Origin: Paenibacillus brasilensis
Lineage (GTDB): Bacteria; Bacillota; Bacilli; Paenibacillales; Paenibacillaceae
Reading direction: 5' to 3'
NCBI RefSeq assembly: GCF_009363115.1
Contig: NZ_CP045298.1
Span: 1,766,001 to 1,830,000 of the forward strand
DNA length: 64,000 nt
A program made the translations under genes and the position numbers. The notes below the pieces were generated by a model that saw only the letters and a program-made list of their open reading frames with translations, did not search any database and was not told where the DNA came from. Shown here piece by piece: positions 37,024 through 45,083 of the stretch; positions within the stretch are counted from its first letter, which is position 1, and every line of letters begins with the position of its first letter.

Positions 37024-38385
37024 TTATACGGTAACTGGTTTTCGTTCAGCCATCGAAGGCAATGCTTGCAGCCCTGCTGCATTCAAGAAATTCCAAGGCT
37101 TGTTATAATGCGGCTGGAAGAAGAAATCGACAAAGGCCAGCTGGTCAATGGTCATATGATTTTGAATGGCCACAGATAGCGTATTAATAGATTGAGTCAA
37201 ATCCACCTTCGACATAATTTGAGCGCCAACAATTCTCCGTGTCTCCTGCTCATATACCACTTTCAGCAGCACCTTTTCAGAGGTTGGCATAAATTCAGGC
37301 CGATAGCTGTCCTCAATGGTTACGGCCTCAATATTCATTCCTTCGTCTGCTGCCGCCGCTTCCGTCAGACCTGTTCCTGCAATATTGTCTTCATAAATTT
37401 TGATACCCGAAGTTCCTTGTGTTCCCATGTAGGCAATGGTCGGTTGTACCAGATTGCGTGCCACCAGCGTACCCATACGAACCGCGTTCGTTGCCAGTGG
37501 GATATAAGCCGTTTTGCCTGTGGGGTTGTAGCGAATTGCACAGCTATCACCTGCTGCAAACACGTCCGGGCAGCTACTTTGCATATAATTGTCTACAATG
37601 ATCGCACCGTTAGGCATCATATCTACCTGACCTTTGAGCAAATCTGTTTGAGGACGGAATCCGATGCAAAGAATAACAAGCTCTGTTTCATATTCTCCTT
37701 GAGAGGTCACGACTTTACTCACCTTGCCATTCGTCCCCTCAAACCGACTCACGGTTTCGCCCAGTACCAGCTTGATGCCGTGTTCTTTCAGAGAATTTTC
37801 AATCCGGTCTGTATACTCGTGGTCCAAATATCTATTCAATATACGATCAGCGCTGTCGATCAGCGTTACGTTTTTACCGTTCATTTGGAAAGCTTCCACC
37901 AGCTCAACACCGATGTAGCCGGCTCCGACAACTGTGATGTTCTGTACATGCTTGGCTTTCTCAATAATTTCATTCGAATGATTATAGTTTTTACAGAGTA
38001 AAATATGATCAAGCTCAATGCCTTCCAGCTTCGGAATAATAGGCCAAGAGCCTGTCGTTACAATCAATTTATCAAATGTGTCCGTAAATTCTTCACCTGT
38101 TTGGAGATTACGTGCACGCAGCGTTTTGCCTGCTGTATCTACATTCGTTACCTCATGAAGCATCTTGGTCACTACACCCATGTCAGCCAGCTGATCCGGG
38201 GATGAATAAAACAATCCGTGCGGGTCCTTGACGACACCACCTACGTACAGTGCAATACCACAAGATAAAAATGAAATATTATCATTACGCTCGTAAACGG
38301 TAATTTCAGCTTCTGGATAACATTTAGCTGTGTTGACGATAGCTGCCGTGCCTGCGTGTGTACATCCGATAACTGCTACTTTCAT
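37024..38385 (-). CDS. nox: NADH oxidase, water-forming type (Nox-2/CoA-disulfide reductase family)
   Basis: 453 aa flavoprotein. The FAD site begins MKVAVIGCTHAGTAAI; the redox-active Cys42 is in SFLSCGIALYVGG, the position of the cysteine-sulfenic acid of Streptococcus Nox; the NAD site is NITVVGAGYIGVELVEAF, and the second FAD motif is PDVFAAGDSCAI. It would oxidise NADH with four-electron reduction of O2 to water, regenerating NAD+. AAGGAGGAATTTAAC precedes the ATG. Three regularly spaced TGTGA-N6-TCAC sites upstream imply control by Rex or Fnr. Confidence 0.9.
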   Translation of the reverse strand: MKVAVIGCTHAGTAAIVNTAKCYPEAEITVYERNDNISFLSCGIALYVGGVVKDPHGLFYSSPDQLADMGVVTKMLHEVTNVDTAGKTLRARNLQTGEEFTDTFDKLIVTTGSWPIIPKLEGIELDHILLCKNYNHSNEIIEKAKHVQNITVVGAGYIGVELVEAFQMNGKNVTLIDSADRILNRYLDHEYTDRIENSLKEHGIKLVLGETVSRFEGTNGKVSKVVTSQGEYETELVILCIGFRPQTDLLKGQVDMMPNGAIIVDNYMQSSCPDVFAAGDSCAIRYNPTGKTAYIPLATNAVRMGTLVARNLVQPTIAYMGTQGTSGIKIYEDNIAGTGLTEAAAADEGMNIEAVTIEDSYRPEFMPTSEKVLLKVVYEQETRRIVGAQIMSKVDLTQSINTLSVAIQNHMTIDQLAFVDFFFQPHYNKPWNFLNAAGLQALPSMAERKPVTV

Positions 38386-38414
38386 GTTAAATTCCTCCTT
38401 GGTGTGTGGGCAAC

Positions 38415-38508
38415 ATTATATAATAATTGTGAATTGTTTCACGTAATCAAATTGCTTCTTGTGATTTTTTTCACTTCATGCACTCATTATAGTGTGATAT
38501 TTTTCACA
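38415..38508 (-). promoter_or_regulatory. nox promoter with three Rex/Fnr-type sites
   Basis: Sites at 38428-38443 (TGTGA-ATTGTT-TCACG), 38460-38475 (TGTGA-TTTTTT-TCACT) and 38493-38508 (TGTGA-TATTTT-TCACA). Their centres are 32 and 33 bp apart, about three helical turns. A TATAAT on the minus strand (38420-38415) lies between the nearest site and the ATG. Site 1 in full is TTGTGAATTGTTTCACGT, close to the Rex consensus; site 3 is a perfect Fnr/CRP-type half-site pair. Confidence 0.7.
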
Positions 38509-38693
38509 TTACAATAGCTTTTTATGATATTCACAATTTGTCCACAATTAAAAAATCAAGGATGCACATAGCCTGTCATTTGATGAGGCAACTTAATGCT
38601 TTATATAGTTTTCCCTGTATGACCCTGATTATGCCTTTAAATCAACTTTCAAAAGAAGCAGCGACCATCCAGTAAATGTGATATATAGACAGC

Positions 38694-38740
38694 AAAAAAG
38701 GGCCGTTTTTCCGAAGAAGTACCGGAAAACGAACCCTTTT
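38694..38740 (-). terminator. Terminator after the glutathione peroxidase gene
   Basis: On the minus strand AAAAGGGTTCGTTTTCCGG pairs with CGGAAAAACGGCCCTTTT, with a T-run at the end. Confidence 0.88.
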
Positions 38741-38771
38741 AAACATATACTTTGAAGCTACAGCAAGGCTA

Positions 38772-39248
38772 TTATAGCAATTGCTCAATGACCGTTTTCA
38801 TGGCCTCCGGTGATTCCTTAGGCTCAAAACGGGCCACAGGCACGCCATCACGGTTCACAATGAACTTCGTGAAATTCCATTGAATCGTACCCTCTTCCTG
38901 CTCTCCAGGCTGCTGCTGCTTCAAATAATCAAATAGAGGCGCTGTATCTGGACCGTTGACATCCACTTTGGCGAATACTGGAAATGAAACTCCGTAATTC
39001 AATTGGCAAAATTCAGCCGCTTCCTCGCTGCTGCCCGGCTCCTGGCCGCCAAATTGGTTACAAGGGAAGCCTAATACAACCAAGCCCCGATCTTTATATT
39101 CGTCATAAAGCTTTTGCAACTCCCCATATTGCGGAGTAAGTCCACATTTGCTGGCGGTATTCGCAATAACCAACACCTTACCGGTATAGGTGTTCAGAGG
39201 AATCTCCTGATTCGCGGGTGTTACGGCATGATGTGAATAGACAGACAT
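38772..39248 (-). CDS. Glutathione peroxidase family (thiol peroxidase BsaA-like)
   Basis: 158 aa thioredoxin-fold peroxidase. The catalytic residue is Cys35 in NTASKCGLTPQY (cysteine, not selenocysteine), with Gln in FPCNQFGGQEPG and the Trp-Asn pair in IQWNFTKF. In bacteria without much glutathione these enzymes use thioredoxin. GAAGGAGGATGCTGT precedes the ATG. Confidence 0.95.
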   Translation of the reverse strand: MSVYSHHAVTPANQEIPLNTYTGKVLVIANTASKCGLTPQYGELQKLYDEYKDRGLVVLGFPCNQFGGQEPGSSEEAAEFCQLNYGVSFPVFAKVDVNGPDTAPLFDYLKQQQPGEQEEGTIQWNFTKFIVNRDGVPVARFEPKESPEAMKTVIEQLL

Positions 39249-39366
39249 ACAGCATCCTCCTTCGTATTGTGTGGTTTAGGTTTCGTAACCTATTTTAACC
39301 AAAACGAACCGGACATGCCAACATTGCATAGGGCTCCGTGATGCCAGCACTGCGCGTCTGCGCTCT

Positions 39367-39637
39367 TCACGCTCCGAAGCCAAAGTCACGAGCCGCTTCT
39401 TGCGCTTGTTCGGCTGAATGTTCCTCTTCGTCCTGTCGCATATTATCCAGCTCTGTTGGGTCGATGACCAGCAGGCTAATAGAAGGGGATTTTCCTTTAT
39501 AACAAATATGGAATCTGAGATGGGAAATGGGCAAACACAAGACCACGCAACTGGTTCACTAAATACACTGCATCCTCCGGCGTGTCTGTTACTATTTTCG
39601 CCAATTGCTCCAGCTGATCGTAATCCAGTGGTCTCAT
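39367..39637 (-). pseudogene. Small hypothetical gene, frameshifted
   Basis: From ATG 39637, after AAAGGGGACACAAG, the frame reads MRPLDYDQLEQLAKIVTDTP and on to QLRGLVFAHFPSQIPYLL before stopping near 39499. Another frame continues plausibly as RFHICYKGKSPSISLLVIDP, TELDNMRQDEEEHSAEQ and ends at 39367, so a one-base change around 39510-39520 seems to have split one gene of about 90 codons. It lies 12 bp beyond the iron ABC ATPase gene on the same strand. Family unknown; the link between the halves is my inference. Confidence 0.5.
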
Positions 39638-39649
39638 CTTGTGTCCCCT

Positions 39650-40543
39650 TTAGCCTCTTGCTGCAACTTGTGGTCTAGCTTCACGTCGCTCTCCTATAGA
39701 GCCCACCGACTGCTTTTCTTCCAAATTCATTTCCTTCACAGCTTGACTTACCGCGGGCTGTCCGGCCAGAGCATACGGTAGACAGAGTGGCACGCCCGTA
39801 CGAGGGTCCGTTACGATATCCGCTTCAATACCAAATACCTCACGCAGTACATCCGGGGTCATAACCTCGGTTGGAGCTCCTACCGCCTCAGCCTTCCCTT
39901 TTTTGATCGCAATCATATGCTGGGCATACCGGGCTGCATGGTTTAAATCATGCACGACCATAACAATGGTGCGTTCTGCTGAAGTATTCAAATATTCGAG
40001 CAAATGCAATACTTCCAGTTGATGCGCCATATCTAAAAATGTAGTCGGCTCATCGAGAAACAAAATATCCGTATCCTGCGCGAGCGCCATAGCAATCCAT
40101 GCACGCTGGCGCTGACCGCCAGAAAGCTGATCAATCGGGCGATCGTGGAACTCGCTCATCCCCGTTACCTGGATCGCCCACTCTACCATTTTACGGTCAT
40201 CTGCTTTCATGGAGCCAAAACCTTTTTGATAGGGAAAACGTCCGTATAATACCAGTTCCGTCACGGTCAAGCCTTCCGGTGCAGTCGGATTTTGCGGCAA
40301 AATAGCCAACTGCTTGGCTACCTCCCGGGTCGATTGCTTATGAATGGATTTACCGTCAAGCAAAACACTACCGCCTTTAGGATTCATGATGCGGGCCATC
40401 GTTTTCAGAATGGTGGACTTGCCGGAGCCATTCGCGCCCACCAATGCGGTGATTTTCCCTTGCGGTATTTCAACGTTCAGATCTTCTACAATCAACCGAT
40501 CTTCATAAGCAATATCCAGATTTGCCGTTTTCAGACGAAACAT
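39650..40543 (-). CDS. Iron-siderophore ABC transporter ATP-binding protein (FecE/FepC type)
   Basis: 297 aa. Walker A is GANGSGKST, the signature is LSGGQRQRAWIAMAL and Walker B is DILFLDEPTTFLDMAHQ, all typical of the siderophore/cobalamin branch. About 45 residues follow the usual family end. Its binding protein and permeases are not adjacent, so it may serve several uptake systems in trans, like B. subtilis YusV. A perfect Fur box lies 94 bp upstream. Confidence 0.92.
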   Translation of the reverse strand: MFRLKTANLDIAYEDRLIVEDLNVEIPQGKITALVGANGSGKSTILKTMARIMNPKGGSVLLDGKSIHKQSTREVAKQLAILPQNPTAPEGLTVTELVLYGRFPYQKGFGSMKADDRKMVEWAIQVTGMSEFHDRPIDQLSGGQRQRAWIAMALAQDTDILFLDEPTTFLDMAHQLEVLHLLEYLNTSAERTIVMVVHDLNHAARYAQHMIAIKKGKAEAVGAPTEVMTPDVLREVFGIEADIVTDPRTGVPLCLPYALAGQPAVSQAVKEMNLEEKQSVGSIGERREARPQVAARG

Positions 40544-40636
40544 TTGGAATCATCCCTTTCCCTTATCCTTATATAGTCACGGGCTTAACGCACGATATTC
40601 ATCAAAACTTCATTCTATCTTTATATAATAAAGATA

Positions 40637-40653
40637 TTGATAATCATTATCAA
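40637..40653. promoter_or_regulatory. Fur box
   Basis: TTGATAATCATTATCAA is a perfect 17-bp palindrome around C and contains the Bacillus Fur consensus TGATAATNATTATCA. It stands upstream of the iron-siderophore ATPase gene; on the minus strand a TATATAAAG follows within 30 bp. Confidence 0.92.
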
Positions 40654-40720
40654 GTGTTAACTGGTATATTTCCCTGAATATACGATTCATATCGTCAAAA
40701 ATGTCCTCAAAAGTTCATAC

Positions 40721-40753
40721 AAAAAGATCACAGCTCCACAAAGCTGTGATCTC
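40721..40753 (-). terminator. Terminator after the LLM remnant
   Basis: AGATCACAGCT and AGCTGTGATCT pair around a short loop; on the minus strand the hairpin is followed by TTTTTG. Confidence 0.85.
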
Positions 40754-40772
40754 TAAAATCCAGCCAATCGCA

Positions 40773-41424
40773 TCAAGACTGTACAGAAGACAGCCCAAAT
40801 GCTTCAGCCATAAGACGTATTGATTTCATTTTGGCGTCAAAGTCGTGAATGATACTCGCAACCATGATCTCTTGTGCATTATAGTCCTTGCATAATTGCT
40901 CAATCTGGCGCTTTACCTGTTCGGGTGAACCAACTACCATACGCTTGCGATTTTCACGAATACGTATCCGGTCATATGGCGTGTACGGATACGCCAAAGC
41001 CTTTTCTACGGAAGGTGTTCCAGCGGAGCGCATTCCCTGCTCCAGCAGCACCAGGGACAAGTCCATGCTGGAAGCCAAGCGGTTCGCCTCTTCTTCAGTA
41101 TCCGCACAAATCGCAAATATGGCCACAAGTGAACGCGGCTGGTCACTATGCTGGGAAGGCTGGAAGCTTTTTTGATAGCCTTTCATGGCTCCAGTACCGC
41201 CTTCCCCGTTAATGAACTGGGCAAACGCAAAGCCCACGCCACGCTCGGCGGCCAGGCCTGCACTATCACCGCTGGAGCCAAGCAGCCACATTTCCGGCAC
41301 TGTCTCTACGAGCGGCATCGCCTGTAGCGAACCGAAGCGATGCTGGTTGCCTGTGCTGTCATGTAAATAGGCTAGCAGATCATCCAGCTGCTCAGGATAC
41401 AGATCAATACCGCCCCGATTTTTT
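40773..41424 (-). pseudogene. LLM-class flavin-dependent oxidoreductase, N-terminal half missing
   Basis: Reading in frame from about 41424 gives GGIDLYPEQLDDLLAYLHD and PLVETVPEMWLLGSSGDSAG and runs to the normal C-terminus of a luciferase-like monooxygenase at 40773 (IIHDFDAKMKSIRLMAEAF). The usual proteins are about 330 aa; here some 115 N-terminal residues, including the flavin-site strands, are absent. A TAA codon just upstream of about 41444 and unrelated AT-rich sequence mark the break. The internal ATG at 41318 would give only 181 aa without a complete barrel, so the gene is a deletion remnant. Confidence 0.8.
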
Positions 41425-41462
41425 ATTGGAAAATTGATTTTATCACTTTAAAGTAGAAATGT

Positions 41463-42626
41463 TTATTTTTCGTTGAGACTCGCCTTCGCTTGATCCGCTT
41501 CATAAAGATGTGAGCGCTTTTTAAAGAAACTAAACAGATGTGTAACGATGACTTTCAAGACCGCATAGCCTGGAACCGCCAGAATAATTCCTACTACGCC
41601 ATACAAATTGCCTGCTGTCAAAATAACAAAGATAATTGTGATCGGATGTACTCGTAGGGATTTACCCATAATTTGTGGAGAAATGAATTTGCCTTCAATA
41701 AGCTGAACAATCGTCCATACGATAACCATCTTGAGCAGCATAACCGGAGAGGTCACCAAAGCTACAATTAATGCAGGTGTAATGGCAATTACAGGCCCTA
41801 AGTAGGGGACAACGCTCGTAAAGGATGCAATGACTGCAAGCGTCAAAGAGTAGTCCAGCCCAATGATCAGATAACCAATATACAGCAGGAACCCAATACA
41901 GAAGCTGACAATAATCTGCCCACGAATATACGAGCTGACCTGATGGTTCATTTCGGTCATAATGCGATCCGTCTCTTTGCGAAACATAGGTGGGAACATC
42001 TTCAGGACCGAATGTGGCAGCTTGCGTCCATCCTTCAGCAGGTAGAACAGAATAAAGGGAACCGTAGCGATCGCAAGCACTGTTTCTGTGATTACACCCA
42101 AAAAGCTTCCCACACCTGCCCACGCATTATTAATGAAGGCGGATAATTTTTCAGAAGCCTTGGAGGCCAGCTCTGACGGATTGATTTGAATGGTATTCTG
42201 GAACTGGTTCACAAAGTCACTGCCAATTAATTTCTCAAACTGTTGTTGTACTTGCTCGCTATATGCGGGCACATTTTGGACAAGTCCCTGTATCTGATCG
42301 CGGATCACAGGTACTACCGATGTAATCACAACAGCAATAATCCCTATGATGAGCAAATACAGCACAATAATGGAGTAGATTCGCTTGACCTTATTGCGCT
42401 CCAGTACATCAATCAGTGGATTGAACAGATAGTACAGCACGCCGGACAAAATGACAGGGAGAATGATCGTTTTCAGCAGTACGATGACGGGGGTAAAAAT
42501 GTAAGAAATTTTGGTAAGCACCAAGATATTCAAGCCGATGAGCAGCAATACCAGCAGGAATAACACAAACTTGTTGTTCAAAAAAAACTTTTTGAATCGG
42601 TCTTTCCATGCCGGAGTCGTTTCCAT
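41463..42626 (-). CDS. AI-2E family transporter
   Basis: 387 aa, eight hydrophobic segments of the PerM/YtvI-type AI-2 exporter (AI-2E) family. Conserved parts are the extracytoplasmic helical region with FEKLIGSDF, the pore segment [19 protein letters not shown] and the C-terminal [18 protein letters not shown]. Members export autoinducer-2 or act in Na+/H+ exchange; the substrate is not known here. ATG 42626 follows GGGGGATGTCAT. The broken LLM gene lies directly downstream. Confidence 0.88.
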   Translation of the reverse strand: METTPAWKDRFKKFFLNNKFVLFLLVLLLIGLNILVLTKISYIFTPVIVLLKTIILPVILSGVLYYLFNPLIDVLERNKVKRIYSIIVLYLLIIGIIAVVITSVVPVIRDQIQGLVQNVPAYSEQVQQQFEKLIGSDFVNQFQNTIQINPSELASKASEKLSAFINNAWAGVGSFLGVITETVLAIATVPFILFYLLKDGRKLPHSVLKMFPPMFRKETDRIMTEMNHQVSSYIRGQIIVSFCIGFLLYIGYLIIGLDYSLTLAVIASFTSVVPYLGPVIAITPALIVALVTSPVMLLKMVIVWTIVQLIEGKFISPQIMGKSLRVHPITIIFVILTAGNLYGVVGIILAVPGYAVLKVIVTHLFSFFKKRSHLYEADQAKASLNEK

Positions 42627-42776
42627 ATGACATCCCCCTTCTCTTAAGCAAATAAGTGTTCTATTCTTAATAGTTAAGATATATCTTTGCAACAAAATAC
42701 ACAAGTTTATACCTGGATAAACACAAAAGCAAACAAAGTTGTACGACAGCGTACGAACCTTGCTTGCTTTGGATGG

Positions 42777-43793
42777 TTATGGAGTATCATTTCTTGTGGT
42801 AGCAGAATCTGCTGTCGTCGTGGTCGCAGGCTTGTTTTCCTGTTCAAAAAGATTTTGTATGAATCGCTTGAGCTTCCTTTCGTCCACTCCAAGCACCTGT
42901 GCCCCCTTGATTGTTTCCCCACGCACCAGCTCATTGGGTGGGATTTGCTGTTTGGATATCGTTTTTGCATCAATATTAAAGCCCAATGAGGCCAGTTGCA
43001 GCATTTCCGTAGTACTCAGATTCGTTTCAATATAAGGAGAAATGCTATTTAAAATGCTCGGCAGCTTAATCAGTGACGAGGTTGACTGGATTTTGCCACC
43101 CAGCTCGGTTATGAATTTACGCTGCCGTTCGGTCCGCGTAAAGTCCGAGGTTGCATCATGACGGAAGCGAACATATTGCAGGGCTGTTTTGCCGTCCATG
43201 TGCTGCATTCCCTTTTTCAGATCAATATCAAACTGGTGTTTGTCTGCTTTGGACGTATAATGCATGTCCTTTTCAACCTCCAGATCAATACCACCCACAG
43301 AATCGACCAGTGCAATAAAGCCATTAAAATCAGTGTAAACATAGTATTGAATCGGTATGCCCAGCAGGTTGCTTACGGTCTGTCTGGTCAAATCCGGACC
43401 ACCGTAAGAAAAGGCAGCATTCAATCGGCTTTTTCCATGGCCCGGGATATCGACGTACGTATCACGCAAAATCGACATCAGCGTGGCCCTCTTCGTAACC
43501 GGATCAACAGACGCAACCATCACGGATTCAGAGCGCCCTGAATCCTCCCCACGTGAATCCCCACCCAGCAGCAATATATTTACTCTCTCTGTTCCGTCCC
43601 ACTCCGGTGGAAGCGACACATCTACAGGTTGTACATTGACTTGGCTTTCTGTCTGCCGTTTGAATTTTGAATCCTGTCCGGAAGCGACCGAAATTTGATT
43701 CGTAAAATGATATATAGAGTAAGCATAATAACCACCCACTATAAGAACTACCGCAGCCACAGAAATGCCCAGCCATTTTAAAAATTTTCGCAT
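42777..43793 (-). CDS. LytR-CpsA-Psr (LCP) family protein
   Basis: 338 aa, one N-terminal membrane helix (ISVAAVVLIVGGYYAYSIYH) and an extracellular LCP domain. The pyrophosphate/polyprenyl-binding residues are in NILLLGGDSRGEDSGRSESV, ILRDTYVDIPGHGKSRLNAA and YVRFRHDATSDFTRTERQR. LCP enzymes attach wall teichoic acids or other glycopolymers to peptidoglycan. The Thr-rich C-terminus is uncharged. A weak hairpin, GTACG-ACAG-CGTAC within longer arms, follows at 42728-42770. Confidence 0.92.
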   Translation of the reverse strand: MRKFLKWLGISVAAVVLIVGGYYAYSIYHFTNQISVASGQDSKFKRQTESQVNVQPVDVSLPPEWDGTERVNILLLGGDSRGEDSGRSESVMVASVDPVTKRATLMSILRDTYVDIPGHGKSRLNAAFSYGGPDLTRQTVSNLLGIPIQYYVYTDFNGFIALVDSVGGIDLEVEKDMHYTSKADKHQFDIDLKKGMQHMDGKTALQYVRFRHDATSDFTRTERQRKFITELGGKIQSTSSLIKLPSILNSISPYIETNLSTTEMLQLASLGFNIDAKTISKQQIPPNELVRGETIKGAQVLGVDERKLKRFIQNLFEQENKPATTTTADSATTRNDTP

Positions 43794-43925
43794 CTGATCA
43801 GGTAACCTCGCTTTTATTCATCATCGTTCGACTTTTAAATGCATACCCTTCCTGCAAGTTAGCTGTCAATTGAGGCCATCTGTGCCAAGCATAGCGTAAG
43901 GTCTAGTGGTCGTTGCCCATGTCTG

Positions 43926-44870
43926 TTAAGACTTATTTCCAGAGTCCTTCTGCGTCAAGTTCTCAGCTTTAAGGTCGTCCGGGTACCATGGATTCAAATG
44001 AACAAGCACCTCATACACTCTCGGTTCCTGCTTCATGACAGCCCCCTTGATCAGCCGGATAATATCGTGTCCCTGCTGTATCGTCAAAGTCGCATCCACT
44101 GAAGCACGGATATCCACAATAATATAATGGCCGTGCTCACGGGCACGGATACGGTCAATACGCTGAACCTCGTCCACACGGAGTGCGGCTGCGGCGTAGC
44201 TTTCGATTTCCTCAGGTGCAATAGCCTTCTCCATAAGTATGTCTATGGACTCACGGCCCATTTCCCACGCCAATTTCAGAACCAGCAACGCCACGACAAA
44301 TCCCGCAATCGGATCACCGTAGGATAAAATCGGGATATTCCAGTGCTCACCAATCAATCCGAGGCCGATCCCCAGTACGGCAGCCCCGGAGGCGTACACA
44401 TCAGCCAAATGATCCTTTGCCGTCGCAATGAGACCCTGACTATTAGCCGCTCTCCCGATGCGAATCGTGTAGATATACAACCACTGCTTCCAGAGCAGGG
44501 AGATGACCGCTGCCACCAATGCCAGTACATGCTCCTGCGGCATCGGCTCGAACAGGGCCGCAATGGAATGATAGCCAATGAATATCCCGGCCCCGAACAA
44601 AATGACTGCTACCACACTCGCACCGATCACTTCTGCCTTGCCGTGACCATAAGGATGATCCTCATCTGGTGGCTGACTGGATATGCGCATCGCTCCCAAC
44701 GCCGTTGCAGAGGCAATCACATCCCCGGCGTTATGCACACCATCAGCCACCAGCACCTTACTGTTGAACATGAGTCCTGCGATGATTTTAATGCCGGTTA
44801 ATAGGATGTTGCTAATCAGGCTGATCCATGCCGAGACCATGGCGCGCTTGCCCATATCCTGTTCCTGCAT
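43926..44870 (-). CDS. Cation diffusion facilitator family transporter
   Basis: 314 aa, six helices and a C-terminal cytoplasmic domain. The metal site residues are visible as VADGVHNAGDV (helix 2) and AKDHLADVYASGAAV (helix 5), each HxxxD, and the loop DEDHPYGHGKAEVIG is the CDF signature. It should export Mn(II), Zn(II) or Fe(II) in exchange for protons; the residues favour the MntB/YdfM-type group but metal choice is unsure. GGAGGGGATTATACATT precedes the ATG. Confidence 0.92.
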   Translation of the reverse strand: MQEQDMGKRAMVSAWISLISNILLTGIKIIAGLMFNSKVLVADGVHNAGDVIASATALGAMRISSQPPDEDHPYGHGKAEVIGASVVAVILFGAGIFIGYHSIAALFEPMPQEHVLALVAAVISLLWKQWLYIYTIRIGRAANSQGLIATAKDHLADVYASGAAVLGIGLGLIGEHWNIPILSYGDPIAGFVVALLVLKLAWEMGRESIDILMEKAIAPEEIESYAAAALRVDEVQRIDRIRAREHGHYIIVDIRASVDATLTIQQGHDIIRLIKGAVMKQEPRVYEVLVHLNPWYPDDLKAENLTQKDSGNKS

Positions 44871-45003
44871 AATGTATAATCCCCTCCATTATTTTCTTTA
44901 ACAGTACTCTACAAGCTAATCTGTTATCTTCAAAGCAACTGCAACTCCGCTGCTTACCTCATCTTATGATACGGCCCCTTCAGGCGGCATAAATGAAGAT
45001 TAT

Positions 45004-45040
45004 AATAGCCCCGGAAGATAAGCCTCTCCGGGGCTATTAT
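45004..45040. terminator. Terminator after the DEAD-box helicase gene
   Basis: AATAGCCCCGGA and TCCGGGGCTATT pair perfectly around AGATAAGCCTC; T/A flanks allow termination on either strand. Confidence 0.9.
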
Positions 45041-45083
45041 GATAACCATAGCTGAGCATTCTATGAGAATGCTCCAGTTTTAT

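Noticed and set aside
37192..38001. A 269-codon plus-strand frame in nox
   Set aside because: Antisense to a well-supported flavoprotein; Cys/His-rich shadow without start signal.
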